Shown: positions 41,224-53,900 of the stretch, piece after piece
Layout of the letters: each line of letters begins with the position of its first letter
How positions within the stretch are numbered: position 1 is the stretch's first letter
Origin: Oscillospiraceae bacterium
GTDB taxonomy: Bacteria; Bacillota; Clostridia; Oscillospirales; Oscillospiraceae
Assembly: GCA_015067975.1 (NCBI GenBank)
Contig: SVLK01000009.1
Coordinates: 1-55,758 of the forward strand
Length of the DNA: 55,758 nucleotides
Reading direction: 5' to 3'
Position numbers and translations under genes: made by a program
Notes under the pieces: model-generated
Seen by the model: the letters and a program-made list of their open reading frames with translations, nothing else
What the model was told of the DNA's origin: nothing
The model's database searches: none

Positions 41224-42330
41224 TTAATCTTCCCAGAACAGCAAGCTGTCCCAAAGCTTATCCCAGTGGGTCAGCACGCCGCTGTCGGCCTCGTCGTCCG
41301 ACTCTTCCTCATCGGCCATGTGGAAGCGCATCTCCACACCTGCATGGCCGCCGATCAGTTCATCGGTACAGTCCGGATCGTCGCCCTCCAGCCACATCAC
41401 CACGGTGTACTTATGCACTTCTTTGGGCGCCACCTGCAGCTGCGTTCCCGTGACCACGGTGTCCGCTTCTTCAAAGTTCTCCGGCACCACGCGGTAGAAG
41501 GTCATGCCGCCTCGGGTCGTGATCGGCTGATATAACGCCTGCGCGTCTGCGGCATACTCGGCCAGCGGTGTGCGCAGATATCCGCGGCTGTTGTCCCCGA
41601 AAGAGGGCAGCGCCTCCTGCGTACCGTCTGCTCTGCTCTTGGCAAAGATGCGCATCACATCATCTTCAAAGAACATCACCCACACCGCTTTGCTCAGCTC
41701 GTGGCTCTCAGAGTTGACGATCAGCTCCCAGTTGAAGTCCACGGTGCTCTCACCCTCGTTACGGATGTAGAACGTATAGGCAAAATAGCCTGCCTCGTTG
41801 TGCTGGCCGTCCACATCGTTCACATCGTCGTGGATATCTGAAAGGGAGAAACAGGGCACGTCCGTGGCCGGTTCGGCGAACAAACGCATGGACGGAGCAT
41901 TGAAGTCCTTGGTTTCACTCAGCGCGAAACCCTCCTGCAGCAGGTCACCCGACAGGTTGATGGTGAAGTGCCCCTGCATCTGTGACACCAGCGACAGGGC
42001 AAAAAGCACCGTCACCAACGCCGCTGCAGCGCCCAGCAGCGCCCACAGTCCCCGGCCGTGGAGCAGCCACAACAGCAGTCCCCAGCCGCGGTTTTTGTCG
42101 AAGTACAACCCCAGACTGGACGCGGTCAATTCAAAATCTTTGCGCTTTTTGATACCCTTTTTGCGCAGTTCGCGACGCAGTTTTTTGCGTCCGCTTTGGA
42201 TGGCTTTTACCTCCTGATGGGATAAGACAATGCCGGCCCGCCGCTTTTTAATCGGCGTGCGCTGGGCATTGTGTCCCTGAGGAAAAGTTCTGTTTTCCGC
42301 CGTTTCAGGCGCTTTTTCTCTTTTTTTCAT
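41224..42330 (-). CDS. Membrane-anchored camelysin-like subunit (minor subunit C), 368 aa
   Basis: A long basic cytoplasmic N-terminus of ~90 residues (KKRRAGIV..., KKLRRELRKKGIKKRK) precedes a membrane helix at ~94-117, then an outside domain. Its C-terminal motif VVMWLEGDDPDC matches those of minor subunits A and B. There is no TYAWF-type cleavage region, so it may stay in the membrane as a fibre base. It begins 5 bases after the HD-GYP/EAL gene, so a link between c-di-GMP sensing inside the cell and the fibre base is plausible. Confidence 0.7.
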   Translation of the reverse strand: MKKREKAPETAENRTFPQGHNAQRTPIKKRRAGIVLSHQEVKAIQSGRKKLRRELRKKGIKKRKDFELTASSLGLYFDKNRGWGLLLWLLHGRGLWALLGAAAALVTVLFALSLVSQMQGHFTINLSGDLLQEGFALSETKDFNAPSMRLFAEPATDVPCFSLSDIHDDVNDVDGQHNEAGYFAYTFYIRNEGESTVDFNWELIVNSESHELSKAVWVMFFEDDVMRIFAKSRADGTQEALPSFGDNSRGYLRTPLAEYAADAQALYQPITTRGGMTFYRVVPENFEEADTVVTGTQLQVAPKEVHKYTVVMWLEGDDPDCTDELIGGHAGVEMRFHMADEEESDDEADSGVLTHWDKLWDSLLFWED

Positions 42331-42335
42331 GGCAC

Positions 42336-43793
42336 TTATTCAGCCAGCAGCCGGTCGCGGATCATTTCCTCTTCACTGACCGGTACGCCCGTCACCGTGC
42401 CGCCGGCGCAGGCAACGCCGCAGGCCAGCTGCCATCCCAGCAGATCATGGCTGTCTGCGCCGCCGCCCAGCAGCGTAAATCCGTCGGCAATCAACTGCTT
42501 CATCAGCTGCGCTGTGTCCGGATTTAATCCGGTTTCGGCAGCCAGACGTGCGTGCTGGAATCCCAGTGCCTTCACTTCGGCGAAATCCACTTTTTCAGGA
42601 TGTACCCCATCCAGCACCAGCACGATGCCGTTGCGCAGATATCGGCTCATCAGTTCTTTTTGCGTCTTGTTTGCCTTCAAAAACGCGTCTTCCGGCACGG
42701 TGATCATCAGCTTTTTCTTGTCAATGGGCTGATCTTCAAACAGCTGCTCCAACCGCTGCAGCTGCGTGGGCAGCGTATAAAAACCGGGCAGCATCTGCAG
42801 CAGCACACCGCGCAGATTGAGCTTGCAGTTATCCATACGTACCACGGCATCCGCCGCCTCGTACAGGAAGTAGAAGGCCATATCTGCGATCATCCCGGTA
42901 CGCACCAGCATATCGTGGATATCTGCCGTGCCCTCGGTGTCACCGGGTCGGTTGGCAATACCGCCATACCACGGCTCTGCCTCATAAGCCACCACCGTGC
43001 CGGCCGTATCGGATACCATGGGGCGGTAAGTCAGTCCCATGGGACGGTCCTTGGTTTTCTTCACCAGCGGGATGGTCTTGGGCACCGTCATGGTGTAATG
43101 GATGTACTTGTTATAGACGGCGCGGCACTTGCTGCGCGCATCTTTCAGCACTGCCATCAGTTCTGCAGACCACAGTTCATTCTCCTGTGCCAGCAGCACC
43201 TGCATGGCATCGTCAAAGGGGTCTTCCCTTTTCGTCTCCGATGCCAGACGGTCCAGTTCCTTGGCAAGGCCAACAATCTGGGCAATGGGGCTGATCTGCA
43301 TTTCCTTACGCCCCGCAGGATATCCCGAGCCGTTCCAGCGTTCCATGTGCTGTTCGCAGCTTTCGCGGATCATCAGCCAGGGAATGTTTTCAGTGGGCAG
43401 TTCTTCCACCGCACCTTTGCGCTTTTCTTTGGCTCGCTGGCCACGCTCCTGCAAGGAGGCCACCAGCGCACGGCCGTCGGTGGTGTACTTGCGGTACACT
43501 GCAATCTCCTCCTCGGTATAGTCCTGCTGCCAAAGCTGATACTCAGGCGGCACCAGGGCTTTACCCAGTTGGTGATACAATCCGCACTTATAGGCCAGAT
43601 CGCCGTATTCACTGCGGATCTGGTCTTTCCCGTCAGGTGTCTTTCTGGCAAAGGAGTTGGCGCACGCCTGCAGGAAGAGCACCTGTGTATAGGCCGCCAC
43701 GCGGACAGACTGCTGGCGCACTGCGGCTACCTGGCCGCGGAACGCCTCGTCCCAAGTCTCGTATTCAGTTCTCTTCCAGCTCATTTCCTTCAC
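42336..43793 (-). CDS. Degenerate HD-GYP plus degenerate EAL protein, 485 aa
   Basis: The start is GTG 43793 with GAGGT upstream. Residues ~60-185 follow the HD-GYP plan with lost ligands: YHQLGK (73-78) in place of HDIGK, and QHMERWNGSGYP (148-159) in place of HHE.WDGSGYP. Residues ~260-485 follow an EAL domain whose signature is VAYEAEPWY instead of YEALVR, with LVLDGV for the DDFG strand and ADSHD for the EGVET loop. Both catalytic centres appear dead, so it is more likely a c-di-GMP receptor than an enzyme. It is cytoplasmic and lies in the fibre operon before membrane subunit C. Confidence 0.72.
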   Translation of the reverse strand: MKEMSWKRTEYETWDEAFRGQVAAVRQQSVRVAAYTQVLFLQACANSFARKTPDGKDQIRSEYGDLAYKCGLYHQLGKALVPPEYQLWQQDYTEEEIAVYRKYTTDGRALVASLQERGQRAKEKRKGAVEELPTENIPWLMIRESCEQHMERWNGSGYPAGRKEMQISPIAQIVGLAKELDRLASETKREDPFDDAMQVLLAQENELWSAELMAVLKDARSKCRAVYNKYIHYTMTVPKTIPLVKKTKDRPMGLTYRPMVSDTAGTVVAYEAEPWYGGIANRPGDTEGTADIHDMLVRTGMIADMAFYFLYEAADAVVRMDNCKLNLRGVLLQMLPGFYTLPTQLQRLEQLFEDQPIDKKKLMITVPEDAFLKANKTQKELMSRYLRNGIVLVLDGVHPEKVDFAEVKALGFQHARLAAETGLNPDTAQLMKQLIADGFTLLGGGADSHDLLGWQLACGVACAGGTVTGVPVSEEEMIRDRLLAE

Positions 43794-43895
43794 AAAAACA
43801 CCTCATTTTTGTTCGTTTCTTAAAAGCACCTTTAGCCCCGGCGCGACCCGAGTGTTTTCGGGCCGCACCGAGACTATTTGGTTCTGTCTTATGAA

Positions 43896-44981
43896 TTACA
43901 GGTCGTCGCCAATGTCGTAGTCCACCAGAGGCGTATTATCCTTCCGGTTCTTCTTGCGGCGAGTCACATAGATGACAGCCAGTACCACGAAGGCCACGTT
44001 CAGCGCCAGGCTGATGAAGAACACGATGGGCCACACCTGATGGATAGAAATGTTGCAAAAATCGTCCTCAGGGACCTTCATGGCATCCAGCTCCTGCTGA
44101 ATGGCCAGCAATGTATCTTCCAGACTCTTGGCAGCAGCATCCACCGCGCCCTGATCGCCGGAAGTCAGCAAACCCTTGCCGTCTTCCAGGGCACTCAGCA
44201 GATCCTTCACCAGACCGCTCAGCTTGTCGCTGCTCAGCAGCGTCTCACTCTTCTCGATGGCCTGCTGCAGGGCCGTGTAGTCCATCTTTACTAGAGCGGC
44301 GATGGCAGCCTGCAGATCCTTGGCAGCCTGATCCACGGCCTTCTGATCCTTGCTGCTCAAGGCAGCATTGGCCTTGGACAGGGCATCGCTCAGCGTGGCC
44401 CAGGAGGCATCGGTGTAACCCTCGGCGCTCAATGCATTGGCCTCACCGATCTGCTTGTTCAGCTCGGAGAAGTCGATCTTCACCTCAGGCTCAGCAGGGC
44501 CGGAAGGGGGCGTGGGAGTGGTACTACCGCCGCCACCGCCGCCACCGCTGGGGGGAGGTGCAACAGGAACGCTGACAGTCACGCTGTCACTGGTGCTTTG
44601 TCCTTCAATGTAGTTGAAGGACGCATCGCTGTAAGAATAATGAGCAGTAATCGTGCAGGAAGCACCATCTGCAGCACTGGGGCTGATTGTACCCGTCACT
44701 ACAACCGTAACATCCGCCGTTTCACCACTACCGTAGCAGAAAATGGTGTTGCCGGAAGATCCATTGGTCAGCGATCCGGCATACACATCATAGCTTACGC
44801 TGCTGAAAATACCGGGATCGCTCAAGGAAACATTACCGTCAGCGGAGGCGACATTTCCCAGATACAAGCTGACGCTTACCGTTTCGCCCGGGGCCCCTCC
44901 CTCCGCGTAGGCGGAAGGGATCATTGCCAGGGCCATCAGCAGTGCTACCAGCACCGCCATTAATTTAGAAAACTTTTTCAT
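43896..44981 (-). CDS. Membrane-anchored surface protein with FIVAR-like helices, 361 aa
   Basis: It has a signal peptide (1-26, SAYA), a beta-sandwich-like domain (~30-140), a Gly/Pro linker with seven Gly in a row (~147-165), then helical repeats (~170-310) in the style of FIVAR (TDASWATLSDALSKANAAL). A membrane helix (~322-345) and basic tail RRKKNRKD follow. AGGGGAG precedes the ATG. It is the gene after the giant dockerin protein; its beta domain might be a cohesin-like partner, which is a guess. It is probably an anchor that holds surface proteins at the membrane. Confidence 0.75.
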   Translation of the reverse strand: MKKFSKLMAVLVALLMALAMIPSAYAEGGAPGETVSVSLYLGNVASADGNVSLSDPGIFSSVSYDVYAGSLTNGSSGNTIFCYGSGETADVTVVVTGTISPSAADGASCTITAHYSYSDASFNYIEGQSTSDSVTVSVPVAPPPSGGGGGGGSTTPTPPSGPAEPEVKIDFSELNKQIGEANALSAEGYTDASWATLSDALSKANAALSSKDQKAVDQAAKDLQAAIAALVKMDYTALQQAIEKSETLLSSDKLSGLVKDLLSALEDGKGLLTSGDQGAVDAAAKSLEDTLLAIQQELDAMKVPEDDFCNISIHQVWPIVFFISLALNVAFVVLAVIYVTRRKKNRKDNTPLVDYDIGDDL

Positions 44982-44997
44982 GACTTACTCCCCTTTA

Positions 44998-47900
44998 TTA
45001 ACCCTTCAGGCCGGTAACATGCTGGGCACGTCCCGTGAACTTAATAGCATTCTTCAGTGCATCGTTGGACTCAATTCTGCCGTTCTGGTTGTTGTCGGCT
45101 GCCAGCAGCTGCAGTCCGGTCAGCTCCTGCTTCTTGACATAGTGCAGGCTCATGCGCAGAGAGTCGTTGGACTCAACGCGACCGTTGCTGTTGGTATCGC
45201 CCATCACAACGATGCTGTAAGTAATGCTGGCTTTCTGACCACTAGCGTTTTCTGCCGTCAGAGTCACAGTAGAACCGGTGCAGATCAACACCTCGTTGTT
45301 GAAACTGGCCGTCAGCGCCACCGTGATTTCAGGCTTACTGTCGCTATCGTTAGTCATCTGTGCGCTCAACGCTGCCTTCAGTTCCTCCACCGTGATGCCG
45401 TTCTTGTGCAGATCCAGGTACAGACGCTTGTTGTCGGTATCGATCTTGCTGCCGTAAACCAGTGCGCTGGTACCGGAGATCACAGGCTTGGTGATGGTGG
45501 GTGCCACGTCCAGAGGACTGCCGTAGGTAAAGGTAGCCTCGAAAGCCGTACCCTTGCTGGACTCGCCGCAGACAGAGCAGCTCTTGTAATACACAGCAGG
45601 GCTGGTAGCCGTAGCCGCACTCTTGAGGTAGTCTGCGTGCACCGTTTCAGCGGTGAACTTGTGGGCCAACTTGCCAATCACTGTCTGGGCCTGACTAATC
45701 TCATTGCTGCAGGCTGCGTCACTGTAATACTTGCCGCAGGCAGCGCAGTGCCAGTAGGCAATGTTGCCAGTCTCGGTGCAGCTTGCACCCTTGGCAGAAA
45801 CTGCCGTTACATTTTCATGCTTGATCACCACAACTGCCGTCACGCCAGTGTCAACGGTAACTTCCACTGCCGTGCAGGTGCCTGCACCGTTCACGAAGCA
45901 GACTTTCATTTCCTGTGCACTTACGCCGGCGGGCAGAGCGTCCATGTTGACGCTGTCACCCAACTTACTCAGAGTAATGCGCAAGCTGGTCTGATCCACC
46001 CGCAATCTTTCTGCGTTGACAATAGCAATCTGCTTTCCAGCAACCGTAATGGCACCATTCAGCGCAGCCTCATTACTGTAAACACTGACCGTACCGCTGG
46101 TCTGAATGCTGTCGATAGCCGACTGCAGTGTCAGGTAATAGCTATTGCCCACCTGATAGGGATACTTTGCCAAGGAATAGATATTGTTGGCATTCAGAAC
46201 ATATCTGTCTGCCAGACCGGAGATCACATAAGCAGAGATATCCGCATCCGCGATGATCGTTGCCGCATTCATCCCCAGAATGATCTTGCTCTGGAACGTG
46301 ATCTTATCCGCACCGACAATGGTCACTGTAACACCGGTCAGTGTAACTTGCTGGGCCAAGGTGACCGGACGGTTCACGGTGATCGTGCTGCCGTCTGTGT
46401 TGGTAGCCTTGGTGAAGGCTTCCATCAGGTCATCGCCACTGTAGAGCAGCGTTCCACCACGAGTTACATGGACAGCGTTTTCCAATACCGTGTAAGTATA
46501 GGTGCCGTTTGCTTCCTCCTGACACACTACCTTGTATCTGGCAGGATCTGCCGCCACCACCGCAGCGGCAATGTCCGCATCAGCAGTCACAACACCGTCA
46601 GCACCAAGCTTGATCTTATAACTGCCAAAATCGATATCTTCTGCACCCTCAATACTGATGCCAACATTAACGGTTACGTCAGCATTCAGGGACATGTCTC
46701 TGTTCACCTGCAGGACACTACCTGCTTCGGCTGCCGCCAAAGCTGCGGCCAAGTCCTCGCCGCTGTACAGCAGTTCGTCTGTACCGTTCACATGGACAGA
46801 ATTTTCACGCAGGCGGTACACATAGCCGCCGTTCTCCTGCGTACAGGTGATGGTATATCTTTCAGCATCTGCCGCGATCACAACACCTTCCGGCAGGGCC
46901 GTATCCGTCACCAGTTGTGCCGTCCCATCAAGCGTGATGGTACTTTCACCAAAGTCCACCTCCCTGGCGTTGACCAGTTCCAATGCTTTGTCGCTGATCA
47001 CTACGTCGCTTTCCAGTGCCATCTCTTCGGTTACTGTGATCTTACTGTTATCCACAGCAGCCTGCATAGCCGCAGCCAGATCGTCACCGCTATACAGCAG
47101 TTCACCATTGGGTCCAACCACATGCACCTGATTTTCCACTGCAGCATAGGCATAACCACCGGCAATCTCCTTGCAGGAAATCACATACTTATCCGCTTCA
47201 ACAGCAACAACCATGTCGGCAGGCAGTTTTGCATCTGTCGTCAATGTCTTGCCGGTCTCCAGCTTGATCTTTTTGCTGCCAGCTGCGATCCGGTTGGCGT
47301 GCACGATGCTCATGTCATGATCCAGCGTCACATCGTTCTTCAGCTCTGTCTGTGCCAGATTGATGTATACGGTGCAATTTGCATGTGCCGCAGACGTGTG
47401 TTTCAGCGCTTCTTCCAGATCCTCATATTCCTTCACCGCTCCATTGCAGGCAACATTGATTCTGGCAATATCGGTAAACAGGTAGAGTTTCAAGGACAGA
47501 TCTGTCACATTGATGGACGCGTCCATAGTATAGTCACCCGGCAGGTTTGCAGACTTGGTATAAGCCTTAGACTTGCTGATGCCATAGTAATTGACGTCCA
47601 TTTCCTCCTGCGTTGCCGCATTAGTCTTCTTCTCTGTCTTCTTCACGTCCCCCAAAGTCTTGCCATTCAGCAGTTCCTCAGTTCCCGTGATATCCAGACG
47701 AGTCAGCACACGGCCCACTGCTTCAATCACAGCGTAGTAGCCCTTCTCAGTGTCATCGATTTCAGACTTGATTGCCTGTTTCGTTGCTGCCTTCAGCGGC
47801 AGAGTTTCCACCATAGCAGCGAAGTTTCCGTTGCTGCGCAGCGCCATGCACAAATCTTCCACCGAGATCGTATTGAACACGGCCTCCATCTCAGCCAGGC

Positions 47901-50900
47901 TATTCGAACCATAGTATTCCTCTACGGCCGCTACCAACTGATTCTTCAGTGCATCATCCGCGCTGTTAGCAAGGATCACTGCCATCATGATTACATAGTT
48001 GGCATCGTGTGAGAAATCTGCCACCAGGCTACCGTTCACCTCGCCCACCACAGGGAGAGACGTGCCGCTCAGCTGCAGATCCTGCATTGCCAGCTGCAGT
48101 TCCACATCAATAGTGTCTGCAAATGCGCCCAGGACGGTAGAAATAGCATCCTTCTGCGCACCGTCTACGATAATGCTGATCTTACCGGTCTGCGCGTTGG
48201 TAGCAATACCGCCAATACCGGCAGTAATGTAGTCTTCCTCTGTACGAGAGATCTGGAAGTCCCAGGGAGCTACAGAGAACTCATAACCGGCCACAGCTGT
48301 TCCGTTGTCGATGGCATCTTTCAGTGCAGCAAAATCTGTCAGATCTGCAGTAAACAGATTCACCAAATCTGCCATGTCTGCCGCAGAGATGAAACGCAAG
48401 CCTTCGTTGATCAATTTCTCCATCCGGTCGCTGCCGCTGACTAGATCAACAGCATCGTCAACGGAGATATCGAACACCTTGTTGCCTTCTACGTAGAAGT
48501 TGGCGCTGTTGTAATAGGTAAGTGCCACATCCAGCACGGCATCCAGTGCAATCAGGGCCAGACTCTTCTTGTTGGCCGCCTTGCGCAGTTCAGCCGCAGA
48601 AGCGTTTACAGTGATCACGATCTCATCATCGTAACCGGCGCCTTCAGCGGCTGCCGTTTTGCTCACCGTGTACAGCGTGCTGCTGACCAAACCTGTCTGC
48701 ACATCCTGTGCAAAGCCATCTTTCAAATAGGCCATCACATCACAATTGGGATAATGGCCGCCGTTGATCATCACATTACTGCCGGAAACAGCTCCGGTAA
48801 TCGTGCCGGCATTATTGCTGCCAACACGACTATCGGTGATGATCAGCGTGCCGTTGGCTACAATGTCACCGGTAATGGTGTAGCCATTCAGATCCAACAC
48901 CGTGGTGGTGTTAAAGGTCAGTTTTTCCCCATCAGGAACCGCTACGTCACGCAGCAGGGTTACGGAAGCATAACCGGACAAGGAAGGTGCATTAGCCACC
49001 AGATTTTCTTCCAGACCGGCCAGCTTTTTGACCTCAGCCTTTTGAATATCAAACACCAATGCATCATAGGAGGTGTTTATATTGGTCAGCTTTGCCGATG
49101 CTGTAAAGGTAATGCCTTCCGTTCCATATTCCGCGATCATTTTTGCCAAGCTTAAGGTTCCGGCTGGCAAATTCATTCCCGCTGCCGCCTGGTCTACCAG
49201 TTTCTGCAGCTGCGTGTCGATCACATTGTCAATGTTGATGACAGGATCGATGTACCAGCCGTCCTGCTCTTCATGCATGCCATCCTTGGCAGCATTGTAA
49301 TAGCCAACGATCTTCTTATAGGTATCTTCGTATTTGGACAAATCTCGTTCGATACTGGTACCGAACTTTTCAACCGTATTTACATAGGTTTCCAGCGTTA
49401 CATCAGGATCTTCCAGAACGCCGTCCATCAGTTCCATGATCCAGCCAAATGCCGTCACAGCATTCATCTGCTCAAAATGACGGATATCCACTTCGCCCTT
49501 AACCAGCAACAGCGCCAGATACGCCTCATATGCCAACTCAGGCAAGGTCACGTTCAGCTGATAGCGGCCATCCTCACATGCAAATTGTACATACTGTTTC
49601 ACCTTGTCGATGCCATTACGTACCTTGGTCAGCTCATCGGGTGCTCCGTTGATAGTGAGGTACAGCTTCACCGGCACATTGTTTTCATCGTCTTCGCCGA
49701 AATACAGCGGCAGTTCCAGCACCTTACCGCCCAAAGCAGTCAGCGTCTCTCCTTCAGCGCCCACTAATACAGTGTTGCCGGCTAAGTTCAAATGGTTAAT
49801 GGAACCATCAGCGTTGATAACGCCCAGAACAGTGTCGCTGCCAATACCGCTGTCGGCAATGCCATTCACCAGTGTCTGCAGATAATACTTGCCTCCGGCA
49901 AAGAAGGGCTCGATCATAGGAACGATCTGGGTAGCATCTCCCTCAAGCAGGGAAACAAGCTGCTCGCCCGTCTTCATGCCGATATAGTTGTACTGATTGC
50001 CCAGCAGCAGACCCATTACAAAGCTGGTCAGATCCTCCTTCGCTGTATCGGGGTTGATCGGCGCAACGATAGCGTAGTTGCCTTCCGCATCCTTGCTCAG
50101 CGTTGCAGCATCACCCATCTCGTTCACCAGCGAAGCCATTTTTTCATCTGCGATGTTCACCAGCTTGCGGGTAATGGTATATGTACCGGTAGCAAACAGT
50201 GCGTCGAACTTGTCGGCAGAGAAAGTATACTTTCCTGCGCGTACAGTCTCACCATCAATCGTATAGTCATAGCGATGTCCGTCCTGATTGCAGGCAGGCA
50301 GCTGAACAGTGCGATTGTCGTAAGTAATGGTCTGGTCAGCTTCACCCTCGATTTTCACCGTATAGGTCTTAGCCGTCCAAGCAATGCTCGCTGTGGTATC
50401 GGTGCCGATAGCGGTCCCTACTTCAGGCAGCGCACCGCTGACCACATAATGGGTTTTGTCAACGCCCAGCGTCGTCTCCATGGCAGTCAGATAACCGGCC
50501 AGCTTATTGTAATCCTCCTGGCTGAGGGCACTACCCTTGACCACGGTAATTGCCTCGCTGGTCAATGTTTGGCCTTTATAAGACACAGCTACGTTCACAC
50601 TGCTGTAGTTGGCGCCGGTGCGGCTCATTGTCTCCGTCCAGGTCAGCGGAGCATTCACAGAAGAAACTGGTGCTTCGATACTCTCCAGCGCGTCTACCAA
50701 TACATTCAGAGACGCAGCCCCGGTGTTGATGGCTTTATGAGGCGCACGCAGTTCCAGATTGTTCAGCGTCCCGCTGATCTCCAGCAGATCAGCATAGGTC
50801 TTTCCGCCGGTAACACTCGGATCCTGCGAGCTCCACAGTGTTTCAAACTTGGGATCGGCCAACAAGGCGTTCATCGCCTCGCACATAATGTTAATCTCAC

Positions 50901-53900
50901 TGATGAACTTCGAACTATTGTTGGTATTGTTTTCATCCTGCCCATAATAGAAAGCCATGCCGCCATTTTTATACTGGTCAGCCAAATTGGCCAACATCAG
51001 CATTCCACCACCGGCATTGATGCGCTCAATAATAGTATCTACAGCCCCTGCAGCTGCAGATGTATCCAGCTGTCCCTTAGCAAGCTGCAGTGTACCGATC
51101 ATTTCTGCATCCAAAACTTTCAACTCAGATGCGGAGGCAGCCAACTCATCCAGCATGCGCTTCTGCTCCGTATACTCTTCATGCAGTACATAGGGCAGCA
51201 GCAACGCTGTCTCCAGTTCATTCTGTGTCACACCCAGATCGCTGTGGGTAAACGTCAGTGTATAGTAAATATCCACCTTGGTCCACAGACCCTGGATGGT
51301 ACCTTCGTGACTGCCGTTTTTAGCGATCAGTGCAACATCTTCCGTACCGCCACCGTTCAGCGTGGCTTTGGCAGAGGTTGCCACCCAAACCAAGTTACCT
51401 AGGCCCGCAGGATAGTCGGGCACCGTAATGGTGTTGCCTTCTACAACTGCCAGATCGCCGGGAACACGCAGCAGCACCTGCCGCCCCTTATGCAGCGCAC
51501 CGCTGTTCAGCAGTGCTTCCACGGCAGTTTCCACGGTGTGGGTCTTGGTCAGCAAATCTTCCAAGTGGAAAGGAGTCATCGCATCGCCCTCAGTACGGGT
51601 GATGGTCATGTCACTCAGCACGCGAATCGCATTGCCCTGATATAGTGTCTGACTGTCGGAACCCGTGGTCACGGTGTAGACATAGCCCTTAGCGATATCC
51701 TGGTGAGGCCGCAGAACATACAATGCACCATAATCCTTGGCGATACGCTGCTCTGCTCCCTCTTCCCAAGTCTGCGTCACATACATTTTCTTGGGCTCAT
51801 AAGTGATCTCGTAAGTCACATCTTCCGTCAGCGTCTCGGGCAGAGCAGAAACGCCACGCTGATAGTTCTCAGCACCGACATTATAATAGGGATCAAATGT
51901 GGCCAGACCTGTAGCCTCCACATCCAGTTCAGCCAGTTTCTCCAGCAAAGTTTCCTTGGTAGTTCCTTCCGTTACAGAGATGATCTCGGAAGTCCAGGAC
52001 AGATCAAGGGGATTATTATTGCTGTCAACGACACTGGCAACAACCTTCACCGTCACATTTACGGTGCCCACATTGCTGCGAACGGTAGCCTTTGTCACGT
52101 CCAGTGCGTCCTTAGCGGTACGCAGTTCAGTCTTGCCAACTGCAGCTGCCACTTTTTCGTTCAGCACTGCATAATCCACGTTAGCTGCCAAAATGTCCTG
52201 ATTCTTGTCCAGATACCAGGCACCATTCTTTGTGCGCAGATAGGTATTTTCCAAGGCCTCACAGAAGTCTTCCATCAAACCGGGAAGCTTGTTAATCACC
52301 TTCTGCATGTCCTTCATGGCAACTACCTTATCAGGAAGTTCCAGCAGTGCTTCCTTAGCGGCGGTAATGTCGCCTCTGGCATTTGTGATCGTCGTTTGGG
52401 CGTTTGCGATCTCCTGCTTGGCAGGCTCCAGCTGATTTTCGGCTGTATTCATCTGATCCTGTGCATTCTGCAGCTTGGTCTTATAACCGGCGGCCTCTTC
52501 CAGAGCATCTTCGGCTGCCTCCAGACCGTCATTTCCATTAGGGCCATTTAAGGCAGTGTCTACCGCACCAATGGCCGCATCCAGTTGCTCCAGATTCGAT
52601 ATATTATCGTCAATCTGAACGGTGGCTTCCTCAATTGCCTCCAAAGCATCCTTTGCTTCGTTCAGCGTGGTAACTGCATTTGCCAATTCAGGAAAACTTC
52701 TGACCAAATCCTGCATCTTGACAATCTCAGGTTCAAGCTCATCAGAACTTTTCACATTTGCATTAAAATAGTCCGCAGTTCCCATATATAGGCGTACACT
52801 TGCGTTTGCTTCTGCAAGCTCGTCATTGATGGTATCCAGAAGTTCCGTATACTTCTTTGTCAACTCATCTTTCAGCTCTGCTACATCATCAGCGTTTTTG
52901 ATGGTAACCGTCTGCTCATTGTCGGCGGCTACCTTTTCAATGGCGTCATAAACCTTGTCGGCCTGCGCCTGCAGTTTCCCTTTCAGATCGCGTACATCCT
53001 GCACCGAATCAACGTGCTCGATCTTATCTCCCTCATCCAGCTGTTCGTTGATCTCATCGATCTTCTCGTTCATCTCAGTGTAAGCTTCTGCCATTTTTTC
53101 CTCGGCATCAGCCACGGTGTTGTCGATCTCGTTGATCACATCACCAATTCTGCTGTTCAAACCGGTCAAGTCACTATTCAGCCCATCCAGCTCCGTACCC
53201 AGTGTATTAAGTGCAGTCGCGACCGTGCCTAAAGCGCTGTCGATCTCAGTCAGCGCCGTCTGTGCATCCATGCCCGCAGTATTGACCGTAACGGTACTGA
53301 CAGGCTGGATCGTGCCGATTGCAGCAATCGCTTCCTGACCTTCGGGGAGCTGGTTATTCAGATCCGCAATCTTAGTGTTCAGTTCTTCAATCTTGCTGTT
53401 CAGCTCAGCGATTTTGTTGTTCAGCGTTCCAATCGCAGAATTCAGTTCTCCAACCTTGTCATTGATCGCACTCACAATCGTTGCATCCGCGTCTTCGCAT
53501 GCATCGATCAGATCCTGGATCTGCTCACCAATGGTGCCAACTCCGTTAGGATCTGTGGCCATCGCTAGAACATTTTCATAGCTGTCAACGATCGCGTCAA
53601 ACAGGCTCTCGCGGTCATCTGTTGTCAGCCACTTCAACGTAGTCTGGTTGGTATAGCTGCTCAGCGGCAGTTTCCCATTGACCATGCTGTTCACCAGCGC
53701 GGCAGATGCGTTCTTCGTCTCTTCGCCGGTGATCACCAACGTCGTATCCACACCGGTAAGATAGTCACCAAAGGCACCGGGCACGTCCAGCTCATATCCG
53801 CCATTTGCCATTTGCGCAATCAGCTCAATAGCAGCCATATTGCCCGTTTCAGCGTTGGACAGTTCCAGACCGCTTAGAAGTGTCGTAATAGCTTCTGCCT

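Noticed and set aside
44980-48012. A 1010-codon plus-strand frame opposite the giant dockerin gene
   Set aside because: Antisense shadow with Ile/Val/Cys/Arg-rich product and no domain, while the minus-strand frame carries a signal peptide and dockerin.
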